Origin: Flavonifractor sp052065355
GTDB lineage: Bacteria; Bacillota; Clostridia; Oscillospirales; Oscillospiraceae
DNA: 64,000 nt
Assembly: GCF_052065355.1 (NCBI RefSeq)
Contig: NZ_JBQHUF010000001.1
Span: 434,001-498,000, forward strand
Direction: 5' to 3'
Positions within the stretch are counted from its first letter, which is position 1; every line of letters begins with the position of its first letter. Of the stretch, positions 33,607 through 42,131 are shown in pieces. The position numbers and the translations under genes were made by a program. Under the pieces are notes generated by a model. That model was not told where the DNA came from, made no database searches, and worked only from the letters and a program-made list of their open reading frames with translations.

Positions 33607-33635
33607 TTGCGCCAGGTGAACGGCCGTGGTAAAAT
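33607..33635 (+). promoter_or_regulatory. Promoter of the ruvC-ruvA-ruvB operon
   Basis: TTGCGC (33607-33612), 17-base spacer and TAAAAT (33630-33635), 36 bases before ruvC. I see no obvious LexA box (GAACnnnnGTTC type). Confidence 0.6.
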
Positions 33636-33670
33636 AAATTCTGTATGGACAGAGGAGGGGAGCCGAGATT

Positions 33671-34204
33671 ATGCTAATTTTAGGGATCGATCCCGGCTTT
33701 GCCATCGTAGGCTTTGGCCTGGTGGATGCTGCGGCTGGCCGACAGCGACTGGTGCAGTGCGGCGCCATTACCACTCCGGCTGGAGAACGCCTGCCCGCCC
33801 GGCTGAAGCAGATCTCAGACGATATGGACCTGTTGCTTGAACAGTTTCGGCCAGAAGCCATGGCAATTGAGGAACTGTTCTTCAATAACAACATCACCAC
33901 CGGTATTGGTGTGGCTCAGGCCAGGGGGGTGCTCCTGCTGGCAGCAGAGCGCCACGGAATACCCATCTATGAGTATTCCCCCAGCCAGGTCAAACAGGCG
34001 GTGGTGGGCTACGGCAAAGCGGAAAAGCGACAGGTCATGGACATGACAAAGCGTTTGCTGAATCTGAAAGCGGTACCGAAGCCGGATGATGCGGCCGATG
34101 CGGTGGCCATCGCACTGTGCCACGCCCGGTCCTTTACCTCCCGCATGCAGAGCCCTGACGCCGCCCGGCCGGGCAGCGGTCGGTACGCGGTACATCAAGA
34201 CTAG
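33671..34204 (+). CDS. ruvC: Holliday junction resolvase RuvC
   Basis: 177-residue RNase H-fold endonuclease that cuts Holliday junctions. The first catalytic Asp is in LGIDPGFAIVGFG (Asp7), the acidic IEELFF follows near 66-71, and the C-terminal catalytic pair lies in PDDAADAVAIALCH. ATG 33671 has GAGGGGAGCCGAG upstream. Confidence 0.96.
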   Translation: MLILGIDPGFAIVGFGLVDAAAGRQRLVQCGAITTPAGERLPARLKQISDDMDLLLEQFRPEAMAIEELFFNNNITTGIGVAQARGVLLLAAERHGIPIYEYSPSQVKQAVVGYGKAEKRQVMDMTKRLLNLKAVPKPDDAADAVAIALCHARSFTSRMQSPDAARPGSGRYAVHQD

Positions 34205-34215
34205 GAGTTTATCGT

Positions 34216-34821
34216 ATGTTTTACTATGTGAACGGAACGGTGGCCCACACCGCGCCCTATCTGGCGGTCATCGACTGCGGCGGGGTGGGCTATGCCTGCC
34301 GCACTACTAACAATACCCTGGCCCGTTTGAAAAAAGGGGAGAGCGCCAAGCTCTATACTCACCTGAACGTCCGTGAGGACGCTATGGAACTCTATGGCTT
34401 TGCCACTGAAAATGAACTCAACTGTTTCCAGCTGCTCATTTCGGTATCCGGCGTGGGCCCCAAGGCGGCTATCTCTATTCTGTCCGCCGCCACCCCGGAA
34501 TCCCTAGCCATGAGCATCATCACCGGGGACGAAAAGGCCCTCACTGTGGCCCAGGGCATTGGTAAGAAGATTGCGCAGCGCATCATTCTGGAACTGAAGG
34601 ATAAGCTGGCCAAAGGTCAGATTAGCCCTGGCGGCGAGGCCTATGGTGGCACTGGAGTCACCGTTATCCCGGAAAACAAGTCCTCCGAGGCCGCCGCAGC
34701 CCTGGCGGTGCTGGGCTACTCCCAAACCGAGATTGGTATGGCCCTCAAGGGCATCGATCTGGAGGCTCTGAGCCTGGAGGAGATCATCAAGCAGGCACTG
34801 AAGAAAATGGTGAAAGGATAG
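34216..34821 (+). CDS. ruvA: Holliday junction helicase subunit RuvA
   Basis: 201-residue junction-binding protein. OB fold at the N-terminus (MFYYVNGTVAH), tandem helix-hairpin-helix SVSGVGPKAAISILS and VAQGIGKKIAQRIILELKDK, and a C-terminal three-helix domain (about 150-201) that contacts RuvB. It lies 11 bases after ruvC. Confidence 0.96.
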   Translation: MFYYVNGTVAHTAPYLAVIDCGGVGYACRTTNNTLARLKKGESAKLYTHLNVREDAMELYGFATENELNCFQLLISVSGVGPKAAISILSAATPESLAMSIITGDEKALTVAQGIGKKIAQRIILELKDKLAKGQISPGGEAYGGTGVTVIPENKSSEAAAALAVLGYSQTEIGMALKGIDLEALSLEEIIKQALKKMVKG

Positions 34822-34832
34822 GGAGGAGCGGT

Positions 34833-35483
34833 ATGTCCAAGCTGGAGCGGCATCTTACCGGCAATTTTGATGATCTGCTGGCGTATCTCCATACCGGCAT
34901 CCTCAACGGAAGCACCTCGGCCAGCTATGAAGAAGGCAGCGACTACAGCGGCACGGATTTCCGCTGCGCTGTCCGGGTGTATGAGCGGTACAGTTTCGTC
35001 GGCGGCAACCGGGTGAGTTTGAGCCTGACCCTGGTGGGACAGGGGGACCAGATCTTCCTGTCAGCCATTACCTCCGGCGGCAGCCAAGCTGTACTCTTCA
35101 AAATCAATACTCTGGGAGAGAAATCCTTTCTGGATCAGACAGCAGAGCTACTGGACAGTTGGCAGCCAACTCCCGATCCCTCAAAGGCAGCTGGAGAACA
35201 AGCAGAAAAGCGCCCATGTCCCTGCTGCGGCAACTACACCTTGTGCACAGAGTCGCCGGGTAGTTATCAGCTCTGTCCGGTCTGCCGTTGGATCGATGAC
35301 CCCTGGTCAACGGAACATCCGGAAGAAGTCGGTGACTATAACGAGGTTGCTCTGGAAGCAGCCCGCCGAAACTATCAGATATTTGGCACCTGTACCGAGG
35401 ACAGGCGCAGTCAGGGCCGCCCGCCGGAGCCCGAGGAGCTTCCGGAGATCTATCTGCGAATAAACGCCCCCACAGAGCAATGA
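34833..35483 (+). CDS. DUF6054-like domain fused to CPCC cysteine-rich domain
   Basis: 216-residue protein of unknown function inserted between ruvA and ruvB. Residues 1-115 resemble the DUF6054 family (start MSKLERHLTGNFDDLLAYL; CAVRVYERYSFVGGNRVSL; LFKINTLGEKSFL). Residues about 125-205 are a CPCC-type zinc-binding domain with CPCCG, LCPVCRWIDDPW and the typical EAARRNYQIFG helix. A short linker (PDPSKAAGEQ) joins them. GGGAGGAGCGGT precedes ATG and the next gene begins 12 bases on, so it is co-transcribed with ruvAB. Domain names are from memory of the families. Confidence 0.75.
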   Translation: MSKLERHLTGNFDDLLAYLHTGILNGSTSASYEEGSDYSGTDFRCAVRVYERYSFVGGNRVSLSLTLVGQGDQIFLSAITSGGSQAVLFKINTLGEKSFLDQTAELLDSWQPTPDPSKAAGEQAEKRPCPCCGNYTLCTESPGSYQLCPVCRWIDDPWSTEHPEEVGDYNEVALEAARRNYQIFGTCTEDRRSQGRPPEPEELPEIYLRINAPTEQ

Positions 35484-35495
35484 GGAAGTGAGACT

Positions 35496-36551
35496 TTGAG
35501 CATCGCATTTTCTGAAGATGGGTTTGAAACGGAAGAGCCTCTGGTGACCACCTCCCTTACCCGGGATGATGAGAACGAGGGTTCTCTGCGGCCCAAAACA
35601 TTAAACGAATATATCGGCCAGCAAAAGGCCAAAGGTAATCTGGAGGTATTCATCCAGGCGGCCAAGATGCGCAACGAGCCCCTGGACCACGTCCTGCTCC
35701 ATGGCCCTCCGGGCCTGGGCAAGACCACGCTGTCCAATATCATTGCCAATGAGATGGGGGTCAACATTCGCATTACCTCCGGCCCCGCCATTGAGAAGCC
35801 GGGGGATCTGGCGGCCCTGCTCACCAACCTGAATGAGAACGACATTCTCTTCGTGGATGAGATCCACCGGCTCAACCGCTCGGTGGAGGAGATCCTGTAT
35901 CCCGCCATGGAGGACTTTGCCATCGACATCATCATTGGCAAAGGGCCCTCTGCCAACTCCATTCGGCTGGATCTGCCCAAGTTCACTCTCATCGGCGCTA
36001 CCACCCGGGCCGGTCAGCTTTCCGCGCCGCTTCGGGACCGATTCGGCGTGACCCTGCGTTTGGAGCTCTACACCCCGGAGGAACTGGCGCTTATCGTTAC
36101 CCGGTCGGCGGGGATTCTGGATGTGCCCATTGAGGCAGACGGAGCCATGGAGATCGCCAAGCGCAGCCGCGGCACGCCCCGTATCGCCAACCGAATGCTG
36201 CGCCGCGTCCGAGACTTCGCTCAGGTGAAAGCAGGAGGCGTCATTACCCGGGATGTGGCAGACGCCGCACTCACAGCTCTGGAGGTAGACCACCTGGGGC
36301 TGGATGCCATCGACCGCCGGATGCTCTCCAGCATCATTGCGCACTATGGCGGCGGCCCGGTGGGATTGGAGACCCTGGCGGCCACCATCAATGAAGAAGC
36401 GGTCACTCTGGAGGACGTGTATGAGCCTTATCTGATGCAGATGGGTTTCCTTACCCGTACCCCCCGTGGCCGGTGCGTTACTAGACGTGCCTATGAACAT
36501 CTGGGCCTGCCCGTCCCTGGCGGTGCCGGTATGGAGCAGCTCAGCCTGTAA
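35496..36551 (+). CDS. ruvB: Holliday junction branch migration ATPase RuvB
   Basis: 351-residue AAA+ motor. Walker A GPPGLGKTT (70-78), Walker B ILFVDEIHRLN near 118, sensor ATTRAGQLSAPLRDRFG with arginine finger, and the winged-helix C-terminus FLTRTPRGRCVT. Start TTG 35496 with GAGGAAGTGAGACT upstream. An intervening gene separates it from ruvA. Confidence 0.97.
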   Translation: MSIAFSEDGFETEEPLVTTSLTRDDENEGSLRPKTLNEYIGQQKAKGNLEVFIQAAKMRNEPLDHVLLHGPPGLGKTTLSNIIANEMGVNIRITSGPAIEKPGDLAALLTNLNENDILFVDEIHRLNRSVEEILYPAMEDFAIDIIIGKGPSANSIRLDLPKFTLIGATTRAGQLSAPLRDRFGVTLRLELYTPEELALIVTRSAGILDVPIEADGAMEIAKRSRGTPRIANRMLRRVRDFAQVKAGGVITRDVADAALTALEVDHLGLDAIDRRMLSSIIAHYGGGPVGLETLAATINEEAVTLEDVYEPYLMQMGFLTRTPRGRCVTRRAYEHLGLPVPGGAGMEQLSL

Positions 36552-36564
36552 GGGGACGCATGTG

Positions 36565-36942
36565 ATGGGCTTTTGGATCTTCTGCCTGGCCATGAATCTG
36601 CTGATACCTGTTATCATGCTGGCTTTCGGTTGGCTTTTTCAAAAAAAGCCTCCCCGCCGGATCAACGGCGTTTACGGTTATCGCACAGTCCGCTCCATGA
36701 AAAACGAGGAAACCTGGCTTTTTGCGCACAAGATCTGCGGCAGGCTGTGGTTCCGGTTGGGCGTGATTCTGCTGCCGGTAAGCGCATGCGCTATGCTGCC
36801 TGTCATGGGTCAGAGCGTCGATACCGTAGGCATCTGGTGCTGTGTGGTGGCGGCTGTTCAGCTTGCAGTATTGGTCGGCAGCATTTTTCCGGTGGAACAA
36901 GCTTTGAAACGAACTTTTGATGACTTCGGAAGAAAGAGGTAA
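36565..36942 (+). CDS. SdpI/YhfL-like small membrane protein
   Basis: 125-residue protein with three hydrophobic helices (about 3-20, 68-84, 89-108). RRINGVYGYRTVRSMKNEET near residues 27-46 is typical of the SdpI family C-terminal region; SdpI is an immunity protein for a Bacillus cannibalism toxin, but many relatives are not linked to toxins and none is seen here. GTG 36562 or ATG 36565 could initiate; AAGGGGACGCAT precedes both. Confidence 0.75.
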   Translation: MGFWIFCLAMNLLIPVIMLAFGWLFQKKPPRRINGVYGYRTVRSMKNEETWLFAHKICGRLWFRLGVILLPVSACAMLPVMGQSVDTVGIWCCVVAAVQLAVLVGSIFPVEQALKRTFDDFGRKR

Positions 36943-36948
36943 TTAAAT

Positions 36949-38301
36949 ATGGGTAAATTGTTTGGAACCGACGGCATCCGCGGAGTAGTTAACGCCGGCC
37001 TGGACGCGGAACTGGCTTTTCAGGTAGGTCTGGCGGCCGCCTATGTGATGCAGCAGGAAAAAGGGGAGGGGCAGCCTCGCTTTGCCATTGGCAAGGATAC
37101 CCGTATCTCCTCTGACCTGCTGGAAGGTGCTCTGATCGCTGGCCTTTGCTCCGCAGGTGCCGACGTGCTCCATCTGGGCGTGATCCCCACTCCCGCTGTG
37201 GCCTGGGTGACGGTGGACAGCGGCTGTGATGCCGGCATCGTTATCTCCGCTTCCCACAATCCTTTCGAGCACAACGGCATTAAGATCTTCAACGGCCAGG
37301 GCTTCAAGCTCTCCGACGAGCTGGAAGGGAAGATCGAAGACATCATCCTCAACAAGGTAGCCGTGCCCCGCAAGACCGCCGGTGAAATCGGCCGGGTGGT
37401 GTACGCCGACCAGAAGGAGAGCCAGGATTACATTGACTACCTGGTGTCTACCATTGATTCCGACCTGTCTGGCCTGAAGATCCTGGTGGACTGTGCCAAC
37501 GGCGCCTCCTCCGCCACCGCCGGACGGCTGTTTGACAGCTTTGAGGACCTTCACGCCGACATTATCAACGCCGATCCTGATGGTGTGAACATCAACAACG
37601 GCTGCGGCTCTACTCATCTGGACGGTCTGAAATCCATGGTGACGGCAGGGAAGTACGACCTCGGCATTGCCTTTGACGGAGACGCCGACCGCTGCCTGAT
37701 GGTGGACGAGACCGGCGAGGAGATCGACGGTGATCAGGTCATCGCCGCCTGCGGCCTGGAGCTGATGGGGAAGGGCAAGCTGCCCGGCAACGCCATCGTA
37801 GGCACTGTTATGAGCAATCTGGGCCTGCATGTGTTCTGCCGGGAGCACGGCATGGAGCTGTTCTGCACCAGCGTGGGCGACCGAAACGTGCTCGAAAAGA
37901 TGGAGGAGTGCGGCTATGTCCTGGGTGGTGAGCAGTCCGGCCATACCATTTTCCGCAAGTACGCCACTACCGGTGATGGCCAGCTTACTGCGCTGCAGTT
38001 CTTGGCGCTGCTCCATCGCTCGGGCAAGAAGGCCTCCCAGCTGGTGGAGGGCTGCAAGCGCTATCCTCAGGTACTGATCAATGTGCCTGTGGCCGATAAG
38101 GCCAAGAAAGAGGCTATCATGGCCGCCCAGGAGATTAAGGAGGCAGTGGCTCAGCAGGAGGCCGCTCTGGCTGGTTCCGGCCGGGTTCTGGTACGCCCCT
38201 CCGGCACGGAAGCCCTGATCCGGGTGATGGTAGAGGCGAGCAGCCAGGCGGATGCACAGAAAATTGCAGAGTGCTTGGCAAATGTGATAAAAAATTACTG
38301 A
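36949..38301 (+). CDS. glmM: Phosphoglucosamine mutase
   Basis: 450-residue enzyme converting glucosamine-6-phosphate to glucosamine-1-phosphate for UDP-GlcNAc. FGTDGIRG at the N-terminus, phosphoserine Ser102 in ISASHNP, metal loop DGDADRC near 243-249 and substrate loop GEQSGH around 327. The C-terminal RPSGTEALIRV binds phosphate. ATG follows seven bases after the preceding gene with AGAAAGAGG upstream. Confidence 0.97.
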   Translation: MGKLFGTDGIRGVVNAGLDAELAFQVGLAAAYVMQQEKGEGQPRFAIGKDTRISSDLLEGALIAGLCSAGADVLHLGVIPTPAVAWVTVDSGCDAGIVISASHNPFEHNGIKIFNGQGFKLSDELEGKIEDIILNKVAVPRKTAGEIGRVVYADQKESQDYIDYLVSTIDSDLSGLKILVDCANGASSATAGRLFDSFEDLHADIINADPDGVNINNGCGSTHLDGLKSMVTAGKYDLGIAFDGDADRCLMVDETGEEIDGDQVIAACGLELMGKGKLPGNAIVGTVMSNLGLHVFCREHGMELFCTSVGDRNVLEKMEECGYVLGGEQSGHTIFRKYATTGDGQLTALQFLALLHRSGKKASQLVEGCKRYPQVLINVPVADKAKKEAIMAAQEIKEAVAQQEAALAGSGRVLVRPSGTEALIRVMVEASSQADAQKIAECLANVIKNY

Positions 38302-38328
38302 GCATTTGGAAATATTTTTCGTTAATGC

Positions 38329-38358
38329 TTGACAAAACGACGGAATGACGCTTATAAT
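38329..38358 (+). promoter_or_regulatory. Promoter of the sigma factor gene
   Basis: TTGACA (38329-38334) and TATAAT (38353-38358), spacer 18. Confidence 0.85.
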
Positions 38359-38376
38359 GTTGCAAGGAGAAACGGC

Positions 38377-39012
38377 ATGATACTAGAACAAAGCAACCCT
38401 CACGAGCCCAGTGATGAATCCCTGTGTGCGCAAGCTGCTGCAGGTGACCGCAGGGCGGAGGAGACCCTTGTTGTACGCTACAACCGCTTGGTGCGGATGT
38501 GCGCCCGGCCTTATTTCTTAGCGGGCGGTGACAGCGAGGATCTGATTCAGGAGGGAATGGTAGGTCTGCTGGGTGCCATCCGGGAATATGATCCGGACAA
38601 GGCGGCGTCCTTTCGGACCTATGCGGAGGTCTGTGTGAAGAACCGGCTGTTCTCCGCCGTCAAAGCAGCAGCAAGAGATAAGCACACACCGCTGAACAAC
38701 TCTGTTTCATTTGAAACCCCTCTTTTTTGCGGATCCGGTGAGCGTTTTGCCTGCGGTACACCCGGCCGCCAGGCGGAAGACCCGGAGGAGATCTTCCTGA
38801 GCAGAGAGGCGTTCCGTGAACGTATGAAAGCGCTCCATGGCCAGTTATCCGGCTTTGAAGCGAACATACTCAGGTTGTATTTGAACGGTCTGTCCTACTC
38901 CGAGATTGCGGCCGAGGTAAACAAGTCCCCCAAGTCGGTGGACAACGCTGTCCAGCGAATCCGTCGGAAGCTGGCGCAGCACTCTTCATCTGGCGACTTC
39001 AGCGCAAGCTGA
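38377..39012 (+). CDS. SigH-like sigma-70 family RNA polymerase sigma factor
   Basis: 211-residue sigma factor. Region 2 (about 25-95) contains DLIQEGMVGLLGAIREYDP and FRTYAEVCVKNRLFSAVKAA. Region 4 (about 145-205) contains LSGFEANILRLYLNGLSYSEIA and PKSVDNAVQRIRRKL. Length and pattern resemble SigH (Spo0H), the transition-state sigma of sporulation. A Cys/Gly-rich linker (FCGSGERFACGTPGRQ) between the two regions is unusual. ATG 38377 has AAGGAGAAACGGC. Confidence 0.85.
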   Translation: MILEQSNPHEPSDESLCAQAAAGDRRAEETLVVRYNRLVRMCARPYFLAGGDSEDLIQEGMVGLLGAIREYDPDKAASFRTYAEVCVKNRLFSAVKAAARDKHTPLNNSVSFETPLFCGSGERFACGTPGRQAEDPEEIFLSREAFRERMKALHGQLSGFEANILRLYLNGLSYSEIAAEVNKSPKSVDNAVQRIRRKLAQHSSSGDFSAS

Positions 39013-39088
39013 ACGCATATTACAACTGTCCCAGCACGATCGGATGTTCCGGAGGATCTGGGCAAAGAAGCAAAGAGAGGGTATCATC

Positions 39089-39370
39089 ATGTACGAAGAC
39101 AAGACTCTGGTATGTAAGGAATGTGGCCAGGAGTTCGTGTTCACCGCCGGTGAGCAGGAATTCTACGCTGAGCGCGGCTTCCAGAACGAGCCCCAGCGCT
39201 GCAAGGCTTGCCGTGACGCTCGCAAGGCTGCTTCCCGCGGCCCCCGCGAGTATTTCACCGCTACCTGCGCTGCTTGCGGCGGCGAGGCCAAGGTTCCCTT
39301 CGAGCCCAAGTCCGACCGTCCTGTGTACTGCAGCGACTGCTTCGCTCGCATGCGCGGCGAGCAGCACTAA
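39089..39370 (+). CDS. Zinc-ribbon protein with two CxxC pairs
   Basis: 93-residue small protein. An N-terminal zinc ribbon with CKECGQEF and CKACRDARK is typical of the clostridial zinc-ribbon family. It is followed by a second potential metal site, CAACGGEAKVPF and YCSDC. The C-terminal motif resembles the CxxC-(17)-CxxD domain of small cytosolic proteins of unknown role. It lies 76 bases after the sigma factor with no clear promoter, so it may be co-transcribed with it. Confidence 0.8.
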   Translation: MYEDKTLVCKECGQEFVFTAGEQEFYAERGFQNEPQRCKACRDARKAASRGPREYFTATCAACGGEAKVPFEPKSDRPVYCSDCFARMRGEQH

Positions 39371-39380
39371 GCCGCACACG

Positions 39381-39409
39381 AAAGGGCGCCCATCCGGGCG
39401 CCCTTTTTC
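39381..39409 (+). terminator. Terminator after the zinc-ribbon gene
   Basis: GGGCGCCC / GGGCGCCC stem with ATCC loop, then T run. The core is almost the same as the asp23 terminator at 3321. Confidence 0.9.
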
Positions 39410-39432
39410 TTTGCGGAAATTGCAACAATCTC

Positions 39433-39461
39433 TTGCCAAACAACGGAAAATAGGATATACT
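39433..39461 (+). promoter_or_regulatory. Promoter of the DUF1858 gene
   Basis: TTGCCA (39433-39438), 17-base spacer and TATACT (39456-39461). Confidence 0.75.
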
Positions 39462-39494
39462 ACCGATATCCTAGAAATTTGGAGGTATTACCCC

Positions 39495-39701
39495 ATGGCT
39501 CAGATTACCAAAGATACCATCATCGGCGACATCCTGGACATCGCCCCTGAGACTGCTCCTATCTTCCTGTCTATCGGCATGCACTGCCTGGGCTGCCCCT
39601 CCTCCCGCGGCGAGACCGTGGAGGAAGCCTGCATGGTGCACGGTGTGGACGTGAACGAGCTGCTGGCCAAAATCAACGCCAGCGTTGGCGCCGCCCAGTA
39701 A
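39495..39701 (+). CDS. DUF1858 / hybrid-cluster-associated redox disulfide protein
   Basis: 68-residue soluble protein. ITKDTIIGDILDIAPETAPI and the redox pair Cys31-Leu-Gly-Cys34 in GMHCLGCPSS define the DUF1858 (TIGR03980) family, often near hybrid cluster proteins and suspected in redox or nitrosative stress. It is monocistronic here, with its own promoter and terminator, and GGAGG nine bases before ATG. Confidence 0.88.
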   Translation: MAQITKDTIIGDILDIAPETAPIFLSIGMHCLGCPSSRGETVEEACMVHGVDVNELLAKINASVGAAQ

Positions 39702-39710
39702 AAACGCAAT

Positions 39711-39741
39711 AAAAAAGGAGCGGTACAGCCGCTCCTTTTTT
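39711..39741 (+). terminator. Terminator after the DUF1858 gene
   Basis: GGAGCGG / CCGCTCC hairpin, A run before and T run after. Confidence 0.9.
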
Positions 39742-39758
39742 ATCAGGAGGAGATACCG

Positions 39759-40472
39759 ATGCGGACCTTTGAACTCTCGCCACGCCTGCGGTCAGTAGCG
39801 GATATGGTGCCGAAAGGCGCAAAGCTGGCGGATATTGGAACAGACCACGCCTATCTGCCGACATGGTTAATCCTGCACGGTGTGATCGATCGTGCCATCG
39901 CTGCCGATCTGCGGGAAGGGCCACTGGAGCGCGCCAGACTGACGGCGGAGAAATATGGGCTTGGGGATTATATGAGCTTTCGCCTATGCGACGGCTTGTC
40001 CGGCGTGGGGGAGGAAGAGGCGGATGTGATCTCCATCGCCGGTATGGGCGGAGAGACTATCGCGGAGATCCTGGCTGCGGCGCCCTGGACGAAGAGCGGA
40101 GAAAAATTGCTTTTGCTCCAACCTATGAGCGCCCAGCCGGAACTGCGGAGCTGGCTGCAGAGCCACGGCTACGTCATCTGCCGCGAGGTGCTGAGCAAAG
40201 AAGGGGATACCCTGTATGTCACCTTCCAGGTGACAGTGGGGCAGATGGCGCCGCTGTCGGCCGGTGAACTTTGGGCAGGACGGCAGCAGCAAAGTGACAA
40301 TGCACCTCTGCGGGCAGAATATTTGGACCGTTTGATGACTCAGAGCAGCCGGGCGCTGGAGGGACTGCGGCGGTCCGCACGGGCGGCCGAGGATGGACGT
40401 TTGGCAGAAATGGAGCGTCTTTATCAGGATTTGCTCCATCTAAAGGAGGAATGGGCAACATGGCAACAGTAA
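39759..40472 (+). CDS. trmK: tRNA (adenine(22)-N1)-methyltransferase TrmK
   Basis: 237-residue Rossmann methyltransferase of COG2384. LSPRLRSVADMVPKGAKLAD, IGTDHAYLPTWL and VISIAGMGGETIAEIL are typical. It methylates A22 in tRNAs with bulky variable arms. CAGGAGGAGATACCG precedes ATG. It overlaps the Nif3 gene by 13 bases, an arrangement conserved in Firmicutes. Confidence 0.92.
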   Translation: MRTFELSPRLRSVADMVPKGAKLADIGTDHAYLPTWLILHGVIDRAIAADLREGPLERARLTAEKYGLGDYMSFRLCDGLSGVGEEEADVISIAGMGGETIAEILAAAPWTKSGEKLLLLQPMSAQPELRSWLQSHGYVICREVLSKEGDTLYVTFQVTVGQMAPLSAGELWAGRQQQSDNAPLRAEYLDRLMTQSSRALEGLRRSARAAEDGRLAEMERLYQDLLHLKEEWATWQQ

Positions 40473-41257
40473 GAGAGATTTATCAATATCTGGACGGATT
40501 GGCTCCCTTTTCGCTGCAGATGGACTTTGATAATGCCGGTTTTCTGGTGGGCAGGGGAGACCGGCGGGTGGACAAGCTGCTGGTGAGCCTGGATATCACG
40601 GAGGAGGTGGCGGCAGAAGCAGCGGAATTGGGATGCCAATTGATCGTCTCTCATCACCCGGTGATTTTCTTCCCGGCCAAGTCCATCACTGACGGCGACC
40701 CCACCGGTCGTACCCTGCTGTCTCTGGCAGAGCATCAGATCGCCGCTATCTGTGCCCATACCAATCTGGATGCAGTACACGGCGGCGTCAACGATGCCCT
40801 GGCTCAGAAGCTGGGACTGGTACAGATCGAGCAGCTCAACCAGGACGGCGTGGATGCCTCTGGCCGGCCCTACGGCATTGGCCGGGTGGGCAATACCGCC
40901 GGCGTTCCCCTGTATGCCCCTGCCTTTGCGGCATTTGTGAAAGAGACTCTGGGTGCCAACGGTGTGCGCTATGTGGATGCCCGCCGCCCGGTGCGCCGGG
41001 TGGCAGTGGGTGGCGGCGCCTGCGCTGACATGCTGAAAGACGCTCTGGCTATGGGCTGTGATACTTTTGTGACCGCCGATGTGAAGTATAACGGCTTCCT
41101 GGACGCCAAGGCCCTGGGAGTCAATCTCATTGATGCCGGCCACTATCCTACCGAACAGGTTGTGGTGCCTGTGCTGGCCAAATGGCTGGCCTCTGGTTTC
41201 CCCAAAGTGGAGATCCTGACCACACAGCGGCATAAAGAGGCCTTTTCCTATCTGTGA
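40460..41257 (+). CDS. Nif3-like dinuclear metal centre protein
   Basis: 265-residue Nif3/YqfO-type (GTP cyclohydrolase I type 2 in databases) hexameric metal protein. TVREIYQYLDGLAPF, MDFDNAGFLVG, IVSHHPVIF, CAHTNLDAVHGGVNDALA and DAGHYPTEQVVV supply metal ligands. Function is unresolved. I start at ATG 40460, ten bases after AGGAGG; ATG 40451 is too close to that site. Confidence 0.9.
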   Translation: MATVREIYQYLDGLAPFSLQMDFDNAGFLVGRGDRRVDKLLVSLDITEEVAAEAAELGCQLIVSHHPVIFFPAKSITDGDPTGRTLLSLAEHQIAAICAHTNLDAVHGGVNDALAQKLGLVQIEQLNQDGVDASGRPYGIGRVGNTAGVPLYAPAFAAFVKETLGANGVRYVDARRPVRRVAVGGGACADMLKDALAMGCDTFVTADVKYNGFLDAKALGVNLIDAGHYPTEQVVVPVLAKWLASGFPKVEILTTQRHKEAFSYL

Positions 41258-41261
41258 GGGG

Positions 41262-41290
41262 TTGCCAAGCGGGAGCAAACGTGATAAACT
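41262..41290 (+). promoter_or_regulatory. Promoter of yebC
   Basis: TTGCCA (41262-41267), 17-base spacer and TAAACT (41285-41290). Confidence 0.65.
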
Positions 41291-41329
41291 AGATGCGCTG
41301 ATTTTCGACGAGGAAGGGAACGAGTACCA

Positions 41330-42058
41330 ATGTCAGGACATTCCAAGTGGCATAATATCCAGAAGACCAAGGGCGCGGCCGACGCCAAGCGCTCTCAGAT
41401 CTTTACCAAGATCGCCCGCGAGATGATCGTGGCCGTCAAGACCGGCGGCAGCGGCGACCCCAACAACAACTCCCGTCTGGCCACCGTTATCGCCAAGGCC
41501 AAGGCGGCCAACATGCCCAACGACAACATCAAGCGCACCATCGACAAGGCTCTGGGCTCCGGCAACACCGACAGCTATGAGAACGTGGTGTACGAGGGCT
41601 ATGGTCCCTCCGGCGTGGCTGTTATCGTGGACGCCCTCACCGACAACCGTAACCGCACCGCCCCCGAAGTGCGCCATCTGCTGGACAAGTACGGCAAGGG
41701 CCTGGGCGCTACCGGCTGTGTGTCCTGGTCCTTTGACCGCAAGGGCGTGATCGTCATTGAGAAAGAGGATCTGGACGAGGATACCGTCATGATGGACGCG
41801 CTGGACTGCGGCGCCGACGACATGCAGGTGGAGGACGAGGTGTTTGAGGTCTACACTGATCCCGACTCCTTCGGTACCGTGCTGGCCGCCATGGAGGAGA
41901 AGGGCTATACCTTCGTCCAGGCTGCCGTGGAGATGGTGCCTCAGAACTACGTCAAGCTGGAAAATGAGGACGACATCAAGAATATGGAGAAACTCATTGA
42001 CCTGCTGGAGGACAATGACGACGTGCAGAACGTCTGGCACAACTGGGATCAGGACTGA
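41330..42058 (+). CDS. YebC/PmpR-like DNA-binding/translation factor
   Basis: 242-residue YebC family protein. The N-terminus SGHSKWHNIQKTKGAADAKR, FTKIAREMIVAVK, and YEGYGPSGVAVIVDALTDN are nearly invariant. Family members were described as transcription regulators and more recently as factors relieving ribosome stalling at proline stretches. This fits a genome with proline-rich collagen-like proteins, though that link is only an idea. Confidence 0.95.
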   Translation: MSGHSKWHNIQKTKGAADAKRSQIFTKIAREMIVAVKTGGSGDPNNNSRLATVIAKAKAANMPNDNIKRTIDKALGSGNTDSYENVVYEGYGPSGVAVIVDALTDNRNRTAPEVRHLLDKYGKGLGATGCVSWSFDRKGVIVIEKEDLDEDTVMMDALDCGADDMQVEDEVFEVYTDPDSFGTVLAAMEEKGYTFVQAAVEMVPQNYVKLENEDDIKNMEKLIDLLEDNDDVQNVWHNWDQD

Positions 42059-42072
42059 GTTCCAATGGATTT

Positions 42073-42107
42073 AAAAAGCGGGAAAGCCCCAGGCTTTCCC
42101 GCTTTTC
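42073..42107 (+). terminator. Terminator after yebC
   Basis: AAAAAGCGGGAAAGCC / GGCTTTCCCGCTTTT around a three-base loop. Confidence 0.92.
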
Positions 42108-42131
42108 CGTTTTAATGAGAAAGGGGTAAGC

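Noticed and set aside
36565..36942. SdpI-like gene as a toxin immunity locus
   Set aside because: No SdpC-like toxin or SdpR-type regulator lies nearby; the family is broad.
3321..39409. Near-identical terminator cores (CGCCCATCCGGGCG) at 3321 and 39381 as a mobile repeat
   Set aside because: Similarity is confined to the short stem-loop; arms differ outside the core and both end in T runs, so these are simply two terminators with the same ATCC loop.
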